Shown here: piece by piece, positions 1-8,257 of the stretch
How the letters are laid out: every line of letters begins with the position of its first letter
Numbering within the stretch: the first letter of the stretch is position 1
Assembly (NCBI GenBank): GCA_016125385.1
Contig: WGLV01000037.1
Location: forward strand, 25,577 to 89,576
Direction of reading: 5' to 3'
Length of the DNA stretch: 64,000 nucleotides
Source: a bacterium
Lineage (GTDB): Bacteria > Hinthialibacterota > Hinthialibacteria > Hinthialibacterales > Hinthialibacteraceae
Program-made: the position numbers and the translations under genes
Notes under the pieces: generated by a model
Told to the model about the DNA's origin: nothing
The model's database searches: none
The model's input: the letters and a program-made list of their open reading frames with translations, nothing else

Positions 1-2
1 GG

Positions 3-260
3 GACAGCCGGGAAGTGGACCCCTATTTTGAATTATCGACATTTCAGGTAAAAGGAAGCGGATACGACCCGAACGCCTGGCCGAGACAGGCATGGCTGCT
101 GGAGAGTTCAGGACCGGATATCGGCGATGACTATAATGCGGGGAATTTTCCGGTAGAGGGGCTGGTGTATCAACCCTCGAACGGCGTCTTGAGCCGGGGG
201 GATCTATTTCGCGCCGGGGGCGCTAAAACGCCTTCATGGGCACAGACGCTAACCTACTAG
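3..260 (+). CDS. Pseudopilin-like protein, C-terminal fragment (5' end outside window)
   Basis: The reading frame is open from the left edge of the window to a TAG at 258-260, so only the last 85 residues of a longer protein are present. It contains the pattern GPD ... VYQPSNGVLSRGDLFR, which matches the C-terminal motif of the complete pseudopilin at 43.0 kb (GPD ... YDATNGISSNGDLW). In that family the missing N-terminus carries a prepilin cleavage site and one hydrophobic helix, and the protein is thought to be displayed through a type II secretion/type IV pilus-like machine. Family assignment rests on the C-terminal motif alone. No promoter or start is visible. Confidence 0.55.
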   Translation, partial: DSREVDPYFELSTFQVKGSGYDPNAWPRQAWLLESSGPDIGDDYNAGNFPVEGLVYQPSNGVLSRGDLFRAGGAKTPSWAQTLTY

Positions 261-281
261 CGCCGCAATCGGCCGATACGG

Positions 282-872
282 TTACAGGCCGATCATAAAC
301 AGGATAAACGAGACGGCGCCGGCGGCGATCGCCACAGCGCCCCAGCGGCGAAGGCGTTTGAGTTTCCACCACATATACACGCCGGTCGCGATCCAGGTCA
401 GGATAGCGAAACAGACCAGATCGACCACGATCGCCCAGAAGAAATCGGCCCATGTGGGCTGAATGAATCCTCCGCGAAAGTGCATGCGTTTGATGACTTT
501 GTCCCACGATTGGGGCTGGCCTTCAACCGTAACGCGTCCTTTGGCAAGGTCAAAGGTTAGACGGGTGGAGTTCCAGAATGAAAACCGCTGGAGAACCAGC
601 CGCTCGTTTGAGGGCTGATTGGCCCAGAACGGCCCCTTCATGCCGAGATCGGCCAGAATGGCTTCGGCGGAGTCGCGCAGATCGGCGCTTTCATCCAATT
701 GAGGATGGTATTCCCGTTCTTCGATCACCGTCCAGTTCTGGGCGTCATCCGATGAGAACCATCCGGGGTGGCTGATCAGCAGCGAACTGAAGCCGTACAT
801 CATGAACCACGGCAGCAGGGCGAACCCCAGATACAAATGAGTACGGCGCAAAAGGCGATCGAGATTTTTCAT
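282..872 (-). CDS. PepSY-associated TM protein, copy 1
   Basis: 196-residue membrane protein. An N-terminal helix follows RRTHLYLGFALLPW, and two C-terminal helices surround the signature TGVYMWWKLKRLRRW. A soluble PepSY-like region of about 100 residues lies between them. This architecture is typical of PepSY-associated TM proteins, often linked to iron uptake or ferric/flavin reduction, but here no TonB receptor is adjacent. The start has a GGAG 9 nt upstream. It follows its paralogue at 885-1481 by 12 nt, so the two form one operon. The exact function is unknown. Confidence 0.75.
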   Translation of the reverse strand: MKNLDRLLRRTHLYLGFALLPWFMMYGFSSLLISHPGWFSSDDAQNWTVIEEREYHPQLDESADLRDSAEAILADLGMKGPFWANQPSNERLVLQRFSFWNSTRLTFDLAKGRVTVEGQPQSWDKVIKRMHFRGGFIQPTWADFFWAIVVDLVCFAILTWIATGVYMWWKLKRLRRWGAVAIAAGAVSFILFMIGL

Positions 873-884
873 AGTTGCGTGCTC

Positions 885-1481
885 CTACATCAGGACCATG
901 AAAACCGCATAAAGCGCGGCGCCGCCGCCAAGACTGATCCACCCCCATTTGCGGCCGATCTTCATATCCCACCACATCCACACGCCGGAGAGGCTCCACG
1001 CCATCATCATGACGATGGCGGCGTCTACGAAAAACGCATACGCGTCTTCTTTCAGATAGGGATGCTGATAACCACGGCGGCGATGGAGGCGTTCCAGTAT
1101 GGTTGACGCGCGCATGTCTTCGCGTTCAATGCGGATCTTGCCGGGATCGGGCCGCCAGGTGATGCGCATCGTGCCCAGCGGGGCGAATCGCTCGATCACC
1201 AATTCGCCATTATCGCGGCTGGATCGTACGCGGTGGGCGCCCTGCATACCCAGATCGCCTAGAATCGCATCGGCGCGTAAATCGGAATCGAGATCGCTGG
1301 AGAACTGTTTGCCGTAGTCTTTTTCTTCAACGAGTTGAAACGAAGGCTGTGCGGTTGAGTACCACGACGCGACCCATTGGCGATGGTTCATCACCAGCGT
1401 GCTCAATGAATAGACGAGCATCCACGGGATGAGAAAAAGCCCCGCGTACATGTGAATACGGCGAATCAGCGTGGACAACAT
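885..1481 (-). CDS. PepSY-associated TM protein, copy 2
   Basis: 198-residue paralogue of the downstream gene, sharing the RRIHMYAGLFLIPWMLVYS N-terminal helix, a PepSY-like central region ending in HRRRGYQHP, and the C-terminal signature SGVWMWWDMKIGRKWGW. Predicted topology is one N-terminal and two C-terminal membrane helices. It is the first gene of the two-gene operon, with an AGGAG about 5 nt before the ATG. The close similarity, same length and adjacency indicate a tandem duplication whose products may form a heteromer (inference). The divergent neighbour at 1625 is unrelated. Confidence 0.75.
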   Translation of the reverse strand: MLSTLIRRIHMYAGLFLIPWMLVYSLSTLVMNHRQWVASWYSTAQPSFQLVEEKDYGKQFSSDLDSDLRADAILGDLGMQGAHRVRSSRDNGELVIERFAPLGTMRITWRPDPGKIRIEREDMRASTILERLHRRRGYQHPYLKEDAYAFFVDAAIVMMMAWSLSGVWMWWDMKIGRKWGWISLGGGAALYAVFMVLM

Positions 1482-1624
1482 GGTTCTCCTGTTTTGATTA
1501 ATCGACCTATGTTCTTGTATGAGACAGGATGCGGTGAGGCGATCGTGATTGAAACCAGCCGATCGATCTGGTATGAATAGGGCTGATTGTTCTATAAAAA
1601 AATCGATCTGGCAAGTTAAAAGGG

Positions 1625-2662
1625 ATGGGAAACATTACAAAACCAATCCAACGGTTCAACTCGGAAGAAGAACTGGATGACTCGCTCTCCACGCCAACCG
1701 AACGCGTAGTTGAATGTCTGCGTTCTCTGGAAGGCGATTTGCTGATTCTCGGCGCGGGCGGAAAAATGGGCCCCACGCTGGCGATCATGGCGCGGCGCGC
1801 CCTGCCCCCCGAGCGCAAGGTGATCGCCGTCTCCCGCTTTTTGAAAAAAGAGCCGCAACTGAGCCTTCTGCGGCACGGCGTTGAAACCATCTCTTGCGAC
1901 CTGATGAACCGCACCGCGCTCGACCGGCTGCCCAAACCGCCCAATGTGATTTATATGGCGGGACGAAAATTCGGATCGCACGGCCGCGAATGGGATACCT
2001 GGGCGATGAATGTCGGGCTTTCGAGCACGATCGCCGAACGATTTTACGACAGCCGCATCGCGGCGTTTTCAACCGGCAACGTATACCCCTTCGTCAAACC
2101 GGAAAGCGGCGGCTCGCGGGAGTGCGATCCGTTGGGGCCGGTGGGCGAGTACGCGCAATCATGCCTGGGACGGGAGCGGATTTTTGAACACGCCTCGCAT
2201 GAACGCAAAACGCCCTGCGTACTGCTTCGGTTGAATTACGCCTGCGAGGCGCGATATGGGGTGTTGAGCGATATCGCGCGAAAGGTATTCGCTCAAGAGC
2301 CCATCGACCTGCGCATGGGGTATGTCAACGTGATCTGGCAGGGCGACGCGGCCGCGTATGCGCTGTGCGCGCTGACGCTGTGCGACGCTCCGCCCGCCGT
2401 GTTGAATATCGCGGGTCCTGAAACGCTTTCAGTTCGCACCCTGGCTGAGGAATTCGGCGCACGGATGGGACTGGAACCCCGCTTTGTCCACGAGGAAGAA
2501 CCCACGGCTCTTTTGAACAACGCTGCGAAATGCGTCGAAACCTTCGGGCCGCCAGGCGTGGGGCTGGAAACCATGCTGGACTGGATATCGAACTGGCTGA
2601 TGGACGGCAAGCCGGTATGGAACAAAGCGACCCGTTACGACGCGCGCGACGGACGATTTTGA
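1625..2662 (+). CDS. NAD-dependent epimerase/dehydratase family protein
   Basis: 345-residue short-chain dehydrogenase/epimerase-type protein. The glycine-rich nucleotide-binding segment is LLILGAGGKMGPTLA near residues 40-54. A later YAQSCLGRERIFE segment sits where SDR epimerases carry the catalytic YxxxK, but lacks the usual lysine at +4. Further motifs (VIYMAGRKFG, STGNVYPF, LRLNYACEARYGVL, NIAGPETLSVRTLAEEFG) resemble extended SDR proteins. The substrate is unknown. The next gene, a DapA-like aldolase, starts 1 nt after the stop, so they are co-transcribed and probably act on the same sugar acid or oxo-acid. An AAAAGGG touches the ATG, so the true start is a little uncertain. Confidence 0.75.
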   Translation: MGNITKPIQRFNSEEELDDSLSTPTERVVECLRSLEGDLLILGAGGKMGPTLAIMARRALPPERKVIAVSRFLKKEPQLSLLRHGVETISCDLMNRTALDRLPKPPNVIYMAGRKFGSHGREWDTWAMNVGLSSTIAERFYDSRIAAFSTGNVYPFVKPESGGSRECDPLGPVGEYAQSCLGRERIFEHASHERKTPCVLLRLNYACEARYGVLSDIARKVFAQEPIDLRMGYVNVIWQGDAAAYALCALTLCDAPPAVLNIAGPETLSVRTLAEEFGARMGLEPRFVHEEEPTALLNNAAKCVETFGPPGVGLETMLDWISNWLMDGKPVWNKATRYDARDGRF

Positions 2663-2663
2663 C

Positions 2664-3743
2664 ATGAGCAATCCCCTGCTCCGCCCCGCCACGCTGGCAC
2701 GGCTTTGCGCGGGATGCGTGATTCCCGCGCATCCCCTGGCGCTGGACGCCGCCGGGCGCTTCGACGAACGCCATCAACGCGCCATCACCCGGTATTACCT
2801 TGAGTGCGGCGCGGGCGGCACAGCGGTGGGGGTTCATAGCACACAGTTTGAAATCCGTTCGCCGGAATTCGGCCTGTTCGAACCCGTCTTGCGCAACGCG
2901 GCTGAAACGATGGACGAATACGAGCGCCGGCATTCCGGCGAGGCTGTGATCCGAATCGCGGGGATTTGCGGACGCACCGAACAAGCCATCGCTGAAGCCC
3001 GGCTGGCGCGAGAGTTGGGCTATGAGATCGGATTGTTGAGCCTCGCGGCGTTTTCGAACGACAGCGTCGATGACATGCTGGCACATGCGAGGCGCGTGGC
3101 GGATGAAATCGCCGTCATGGGTTTTTATCTGCAACCATCGGTGGGAGGGCGCGAACTGCATTATGAATTCTGGCGGCGGTTTTGCGACATCGAAAACGTG
3201 GCCGCCATCAAGATCGCCCCCTTCAACCGCTATCAGACGCTCGACGTGGCGCGTGCGGTCGCGCAGAGCGGGCGAAGCGATGAAATCGCGCTGTACACAG
3301 GCAACGATGACTCGATCGTGTTCGACCTGTGCTCTTCGTTTTCATTCGTTACTGAATATGGTCCGCGAACGGTCCGTATGGCGGGCGGATTGCTCGGTCA
3401 CTGGGCGTTCTGGACGAAAAGCGCGGTTGAACTGCACCGGCGAATCGCCGTTCTGCGGGATAGTAACGATGCCATCCCGCCGGATTTGATGAAGGAAGCA
3501 TGGCGTATCACCGATGTCAACGCGGCGGCGTTTGACGCGCGCAACCGTTTCGCGGGATGTATCGCGGGTATTAACGAGATGCTGAGGCGGCAGGGACTGA
3601 TGACAGAGAACAGATGCCTGCTGGAGAGGGAGCGGCTCTCTCCCGGACAATATGAAGATATCGACCGGGTGTGGAAGGCTTATCCTTCGTTACGCGACGA
3701 TGATTTTGTACGGGCGAATGTAGAACGCTGGCTCGGCAACTGA
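2664..3743 (+). CDS. Dihydrodipicolinate synthase (DapA) family aldolase/lyase
   Basis: 359-residue protein with a DapA-type TIM barrel. The conserved substrate region is GAGGTAVGVHSTQFE. The Schiff-base lysine is expected in VAAIKIAPFNRYQT, and the downstream YTGNDDSIVFDL matches the family's 'G.D' segment. The family forms or cleaves carbon-carbon bonds of 2-oxo acids through a lysine imine. It is longer than canonical DapA (about 290 residues) and belongs to a broader branch of unknown substrate, so lysine biosynthesis is unlikely. It is coupled to the epimerase upstream with 1 nt between stop and start. No terminator is apparent in the 400 nt that follow. Confidence 0.75.
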   Translation: MSNPLLRPATLARLCAGCVIPAHPLALDAAGRFDERHQRAITRYYLECGAGGTAVGVHSTQFEIRSPEFGLFEPVLRNAAETMDEYERRHSGEAVIRIAGICGRTEQAIAEARLARELGYEIGLLSLAAFSNDSVDDMLAHARRVADEIAVMGFYLQPSVGGRELHYEFWRRFCDIENVAAIKIAPFNRYQTLDVARAVAQSGRSDEIALYTGNDDSIVFDLCSSFSFVTEYGPRTVRMAGGLLGHWAFWTKSAVELHRRIAVLRDSNDAIPPDLMKEAWRITDVNAAAFDARNRFAGCIAGINEMLRRQGLMTENRCLLERERLSPGQYEDIDRVWKAYPSLRDDDFVRANVERWLGN

Positions 3744-4142
3744 TCTATTCAAATTCACCTCATAAATTCCGTCAATTCACCCCCCAGGAAATTTGTTCGA
3801 TTCATTTTCGCACTCAATTTCAAATCGGTTTGAATTACCAGATTGACTCTATTTGCCGTCAAAAAACGTTTGGAGTCACCGTATTTCTGACCTCTGACAT
3901 CCGCTATATCGATAAATCGCTGACGGGCAGTATCGTGTTGCAATCGCCCCCAGCGCAACCAGGTTTCTCCTTACTCGATCTCAGAGTTTTTCAAAAATCA
4001 CCTGAATTGAAAATAATTTTATAATTTTCATACCGTCTGTCATATATATTTATTTCGAAAATCCGATTTAATTAAGTAGGCTTAGAAACTGTGACTGTGA
4101 GATACTGGCGAATTGCTGCATCTATACAACTTGGGAGGATTG
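3744..4142. other. Intergenic region, about 400 nt, AT-rich
   Basis: No credible gene was seen. The stretch is AT-rich, increasingly so towards 4080. A short inverted repeat TTCAAA-TCGG-TTTGAA lies at 3819-3834. It probably holds the promoter for the CBM9-like gene that starts at 4143, but no convincing -35/-10 pair was identified. Confidence 0.5.
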
Positions 4143-5600
4143 ATGATGAAAAAGCTGTTTGTGAGTATGTTGTGCTGCACCCTGTTCATTGGAGTCGCCT
4201 TCGCCGATCGGTCGACTCTAGACGACACCAAGACCCGAGTCGCCATGCCGTTGCCACAACCGCCCGTTCTCGATGGGCTGATCGATCTGGCTGGCGGCGA
4301 ATCGTGGCAGTACGCCGCGGGCGCGGAGAATACGAGTTCCTACTGGGTCATGCGATTTGATGAAAACCAGGAAGATTACATTCAGGGCGCGAGGATTGGA
4401 AATGGCGGCATTGGTCCTCTCGACAATACGGATATCGACGTTCAGATATTCGTCGGGTACGACAGCAGTTATTTGTATGTCGCCATGATCGTCGTTGACG
4501 ACTATATCTTCACCGACACCGCGGCGGCCGATTCTCAAAACGGCAACACCTGGCTGGATGACGCCGCCGAAGTATTCATCGACGGCGACAACAGCAACTA
4601 CGACGTCAGAGACACGGCAGGAAGCAAACCGGAAGGCTGGAGCACCGGCGGTCAATATGTCGTCACTGCGAATAATGCGTATCGTGAAGCGGAAGCCGGC
4701 AACCCGGGATTCGGTCCGAACGCGCCCTGGTATGGGATCTGCGGAGTCGATGGAAGCGGGCGGCTCAATTACGAATTCCGCATTTCATTGAGTTTACTGG
4801 GCAATCCGAAACCCGGCGACATTATCGGTTTTGACATTGCGATTGATGACGATGACGACGGAGGCGATACGCTGGAAAACCAGTACGTCTGGTCAGGCGA
4901 AACGCACGTCGAAGCGACTTACGGAAACATGATTCTGGGACCGCGATCGTATACCGCTCCCCTGGTTTCGACGGCTCCAACCGTTGACGGCGTGATCAGC
5001 GCGGGCGAATACGGCACTGCGTCTGAGATTAAAATCAACCCACATACGGGGAACTACGACGGCGTGGATGAATGGGAACTCGGCGATCATGACTGGTCAG
5101 CCTGGGTCGTTCATACCACTGACAAACTTTACGTCGCGGTAGCCGTAACTGACGATGCGATCTCGACGGACGCCGCCGCAGCCGGTTCGGTGGACGGGGA
5201 GACATGGACCGACGACAGCGTCGAGATGTTTCTGGATACCGACGCCAGCGACACGAATGGCAGCGGAGGACGGAATGGCAACCAATGGGAAGGCCAATTC
5301 GTTATGACGGCCAACGGCGCGGTACGCTCGGCTGAAGCCAGCGGCGCGGTCTTTGGCGCCAACGAACAGTGGTTCGCCGCCACCAAGACGACATCCACCG
5401 GTTACGTCGTTGAATTCGCGATTCCAAAAGCGATCATGTTTGAAATGAAAAACCCAATGGGTTTTGACATCGCCGTCAACGACGATGACACCGGCGCCCG
5501 CAAAACCCAACTGGCGTGGAACGGCCGTCCGCACACCGAATTGTCTTACGGCGATTTGTTTTTGGCTGGAACAGACGTGAACGTCTGGGAACTGTACTAA
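4143..5600 (+). CDS. Secreted protein with two CBM9-like (sugar-binding) domains
   Basis: 485 residues. The N-terminus MMKKLFVSMLCCTLFIGVAFA is a Sec signal peptide. Two tandem copies of a CBM9-like beta-sandwich follow, at about 30-275 and 280-485. Each begins with 'P.(L/V)DG.I..GE', contains 'G.TW.DDA.E.F.D' (GNTWLDDAAEVFIDG and GETWTDDSVEMFLDT), and ends with 'YG(N/D)(M/L)(I/F)L'. CBM9 domains bind sugars, often at chain ends; no catalytic domain is attached. The GGGAGG at 4133-4138 suits either the ATG at 4143 or the one at 4146. A strong terminator follows. The likely role is an extracellular or periplasmic carbohydrate-binding protein (inference). Confidence 0.75.
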   Translation: MMKKLFVSMLCCTLFIGVAFADRSTLDDTKTRVAMPLPQPPVLDGLIDLAGGESWQYAAGAENTSSYWVMRFDENQEDYIQGARIGNGGIGPLDNTDIDVQIFVGYDSSYLYVAMIVVDDYIFTDTAAADSQNGNTWLDDAAEVFIDGDNSNYDVRDTAGSKPEGWSTGGQYVVTANNAYREAEAGNPGFGPNAPWYGICGVDGSGRLNYEFRISLSLLGNPKPGDIIGFDIAIDDDDDGGDTLENQYVWSGETHVEATYGNMILGPRSYTAPLVSTAPTVDGVISAGEYGTASEIKINPHTGNYDGVDEWELGDHDWSAWVVHTTDKLYVAVAVTDDAISTDAAAAGSVDGETWTDDSVEMFLDTDASDTNGSGGRNGNQWEGQFVMTANGAVRSAEASGAVFGANEQWFAATKTTSTGYVVEFAIPKAIMFEMKNPMGFDIAVNDDDTGARKTQLAWNGRPHTELSYGDLFLAGTDVNVWELY

Positions 5601-5627
5601 TCCGCACGAATAATTAACGTTCAACAG

Positions 5628-5657
5628 AAAGGCGGCCTTGATGAGGCCGCCTTTTTT
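5628..5657 (+). terminator. Intrinsic terminator after the CBM9-like gene
   Basis: Perfect 8-bp stem GGCGGCCT / AGGCCGCC (5631-5638 with 5644-5651), a 5-nt loop, and a run of six T at 5652-5657. Confidence 0.9.
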
Positions 5658-5783
5658 GATTCTATTGTCTTTACGTTATCTTATCCAGAAACTGGAATGT
5701 TGAATCGGCTTTGTTAATAAAATTTTGTTTTATTTATCGTCGCAGAATTGTGATGGGGCGTGGGTCGTGTTAAGCTAGACAAG

Positions 5784-5809
5784 ATTGATCGAACAACATA
5801 TGGATCAAT
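5784..5809. promoter_or_regulatory. Inverted repeat upstream of multiheme cytochrome gene
   Basis: ATTGATC (5784-5790) and GATCAAT (5803-5809) are perfect inverted repeats with a 12-nt spacer, 49 nt before the cytochrome start. The geometry suits a dimeric regulator. The TTGAT/ATCAA halves recall FNR/CRP-like sites, but the spacing is far too wide, so no regulator is named. Confidence 0.3.
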
Positions 5810-5857
5810 TTATTATTTACTTACTTTACATACTTTCTTTTCATACGGAGCGAAACC

Positions 5858-7360
5858 ATGAACGAACAACACGAACAAAAGCCGCCTCTGGTCAATAACT
5901 GGATTTCGCTGTTCGGCTTCTGGCTGGCGATGGCGTTCGTGGCCGGCGAGGGCGTCATCATCGTCGCCGACCTGATTTACGGGACGCACAACCCCTACAT
6001 TGGAATTCTCATTTACATCGTCGGCCCCTCGATTCTTGTTTTTGGCCTGGCCCTGGTTCCATTCGGCATGTGGCTGGAATGGCGGCGGCAACTGCGCGGC
6101 GACGTTCGAAAAGGGCTTCCGGTTCTCGATCTGAACGTGATGCGCCATCGCTTTTACATGGGCGTGTTCGGCGCGGCCACGCTGGTTTTTCTGATGATGA
6201 CTTCAATCGGTTCGTATCAGGCGTATCACCTGACCGAATCGACGGAATTCTGCGGGTTGACCTGCCATCAGGTCATGGCGCCTGAATATACCGCGTATCA
6301 ACATTCGCCGCACGCACGCGTCGCCTGCGTACAGTGCCACATCGGCCCCGGCGCGGAATGGTACGTTAAAAGCAAACTGACCGGTCTTGGCCAGGTGGTC
6401 GCGGTAGTGACGGATTCATACACGCTGCCGATCGACACGCCCATCGCCAACCTGCGCCCCGCTCGTGAAACGTGCGAGGAATGTCACTGGCCGGAAAAGT
6501 TTTTCGACTCGATTGAGAAAACGAAAATCTACTATTCGACGGAAGATGACAACGACCCCTACGAAATCAGCCTGCTGCTTCATATCGGCGGCAGTTCGGA
6601 CGATGCTCAGCACTCCCGAGGCATCCACTGGCACATCGGACTCGATCACAAGATGGAATACTACGCATCAGATGAAGACCGCCAGGTCATCCCCTGGGTG
6701 CGAGTCACCTACGACGACGGCCGCGTGATCGAATATAAAGACAAAAACGCGGAAGATTTCGACCCCGCCTCGATTCCGCAAGACCAGATACGCACCATGG
6801 ATTGCATGGACTGCCACAACCGTCCTTCGCATAAATTCAACTCGCCGTTCTCGACCGTGAACGCGGCGATGCAGAAGGAGCTGATCGATCCGAAGCTGGA
6901 AGGCATCAAATCAGCCGCGGTGGAAGCGCTGAACGGCGAATACGCCACTCAACAGGAAGCGGAAGAAGGAATCGCCAAATCACTGGAAGATAAATACAGC
7001 GACGTGGAAGACGCCGATACCAAGGCGAAGGTCGCACAAGCCATCAAGCAGACACAGGCGATTTACGCGACCAACTTCTTCCCCGAGCAGAAGACCGACT
7101 GGACGAAGTTCCCCGTCAACACCGGGCATCTCGAGTTCCCCGGATGTTTCCGCTGCCACGATGGCAACCACGTCACCGCCGACGACACGCCGATTCGCCA
7201 GGATTGCAACCTCTGCCATGAGATCACCCGGCAGGCGGAAGGGTGGGACGCGATCGCAAACATGGAATACAAGACTCAGACGTTCAACCATCCGCGAGGA
7301 TTCGGCGACGCCTGGGAAGGGCAGAACTGTAACGATTGTCACGGACCGGGTAATATGTAA
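5858..7360 (+). CDS. Membrane-anchored multiheme cytochrome c, NapC/NirT-like
   Basis: 500 residues. Three N-terminal membrane helices lie at about 16-39, 49-71 and 101-121, followed by a periplasmic multiheme domain. Six canonical heme motifs are visible: CVQCH, CEECH, CMDCH, CFRCH, CNLCH and CNDCH. The first site is CGLTCHQVM (C132-C136-H137), with three residues between the cysteines instead of two. The segment FCG..CH..M.PEY..Y..SPHARV.C..CH resembles the NapC/NirT quinol-dehydrogenase family, so a role passing electrons from the quinone pool to a periplasmic acceptor is likely. Classical NapC has one membrane helix and four hemes. GGAG lies 7 nt before ATG. The NIPSNAP gene follows after 37 nt. 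Confidence 0.85.
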   Translation: MNEQHEQKPPLVNNWISLFGFWLAMAFVAGEGVIIVADLIYGTHNPYIGILIYIVGPSILVFGLALVPFGMWLEWRRQLRGDVRKGLPVLDLNVMRHRFYMGVFGAATLVFLMMTSIGSYQAYHLTESTEFCGLTCHQVMAPEYTAYQHSPHARVACVQCHIGPGAEWYVKSKLTGLGQVVAVVTDSYTLPIDTPIANLRPARETCEECHWPEKFFDSIEKTKIYYSTEDDNDPYEISLLLHIGGSSDDAQHSRGIHWHIGLDHKMEYYASDEDRQVIPWVRVTYDDGRVIEYKDKNAEDFDPASIPQDQIRTMDCMDCHNRPSHKFNSPFSTVNAAMQKELIDPKLEGIKSAAVEALNGEYATQQEAEEGIAKSLEDKYSDVEDADTKAKVAQAIKQTQAIYATNFFPEQKTDWTKFPVNTGHLEFPGCFRCHDGNHVTADDTPIRQDCNLCHEITRQAEGWDAIANMEYKTQTFNHPRGFGDAWEGQNCNDCHGPGNM

Positions 7361-7397
7361 CGCCTTCAGACAATCCAATTGAATCAGGGAGAATTCG

Positions 7398-8180
7398 ATG
7401 GAACGGAGATCGTTTATCGCAGCGTCCGCCGCGGCGGCGGGCGCGATCACGGCGATGGCCGCGGAAGACGCCGCGCCCGGACAGCAGTATATCGAGTTTC
7501 GCAAGTACCACACGCTGCTGGGCGACAAGAAGGGGATTCTGGAGAAGTATTTGAAAGACGCCGCGATTCCCGCCTATAACCGCATGGGCGTGGGTCCGGT
7601 GGGTGTTTTCAGCGTACGTTACGGGCAGACCAGCCCGACGCTGTACGTGTTGTTGCCGCATCCCTCGCTGGAATCGGCGGTCAACTCGACCAGCGCGCTG
7701 CTGGCGGACGCCGAATTCCGTGAGGCGGGCAAGGAATTTTTGATGACCGGCCTGTCGGACCCGAATTACGTGCGCTATGAAAGTTCGCTGTTGAGGGCCT
7801 TCCGCGAAATGCCGGCGGTCGAGGTTCCCAGCGAGGTTAAAGGCAAAGGGTCACGCATTTTTGAACTGCGAACCTATGAAAGCCACAGCGAAGTCATGGC
7901 GAAGAAAAAGATCGAGATGTTCAACGACGGCGGCGAGGTACCCATTTTCCGCAAGACGGGGCTTCATCCGGTTTTCTTCGGCGAAACGCTGTTTGGAACG
8001 GGGATGCCCAATCTGACTTACATGCTGGCGTTTGAAAGCATGGAAGAACGCGACAAGAACTGGGGACAGTTCGGTTCGGATCCGGATTGGAAAAAACTGA
8101 GCGGCGACGAGCAGTACAAGGATACGGTATCCAATATATCCGACGTCATTCTGCGTCCGGCGGGCTGCTCGCAGATTTAA
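7398..8180 (+). CDS. Exported NIPSNAP family protein
   Basis: 260 residues. The N-terminus MERRSFIAASAAAAGAITAMAAE looks like a Tat signal (RRSFIA). Two ferredoxin-like NIPSNAP repeats follow: one begins with YIEFRKYHTLLGDK, and the second runs from IFELRTYESHSE through FGETLFGTGMPNLTYMLAFESMEERD to FGSDPDWKK. NIPSNAP domains are small alpha/beta modules of poorly defined biochemical role. It is directly downstream of the multiheme cytochrome, with GGGAG 7 nt before ATG, and the two share a terminator, so a functional link is possible but not shown. Confidence 0.85.
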   Translation: MERRSFIAASAAAAGAITAMAAEDAAPGQQYIEFRKYHTLLGDKKGILEKYLKDAAIPAYNRMGVGPVGVFSVRYGQTSPTLYVLLPHPSLESAVNSTSALLADAEFREAGKEFLMTGLSDPNYVRYESSLLRAFREMPAVEVPSEVKGKGSRIFELRTYESHSEVMAKKKIEMFNDGGEVPIFRKTGLHPVFFGETLFGTGMPNLTYMLAFESMEERDKNWGQFGSDPDWKKLSGDEQYKDTVSNISDVILRPAGCSQI

Positions 8181-8206
8181 CGCACACAATCATACCAAAC
8201 AATGCG

Positions 8207-8238
8207 AAGGGGGGCTCAACCGGCCCCCCTCTCTTTTT
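8207..8238 (+). terminator. Intrinsic terminator after NIPSNAP gene
   Basis: GC-rich stem GGGGGGC (8209-8215) pairs with GCCCCCC (8223-8229), followed by a T-rich tail CTCTTTTT. It ends the cytochrome-NIPSNAP transcript. Confidence 0.85.
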
Positions 8239-8257
8239 AAATGAACGGTGATCGCGA

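Noticed and set aside
5784..5809. FNR/CRP binding site
   Set aside because: The half sites resemble TTGAT/ATCAA, but the spacer is far longer than the 4-6 bp of those sites.
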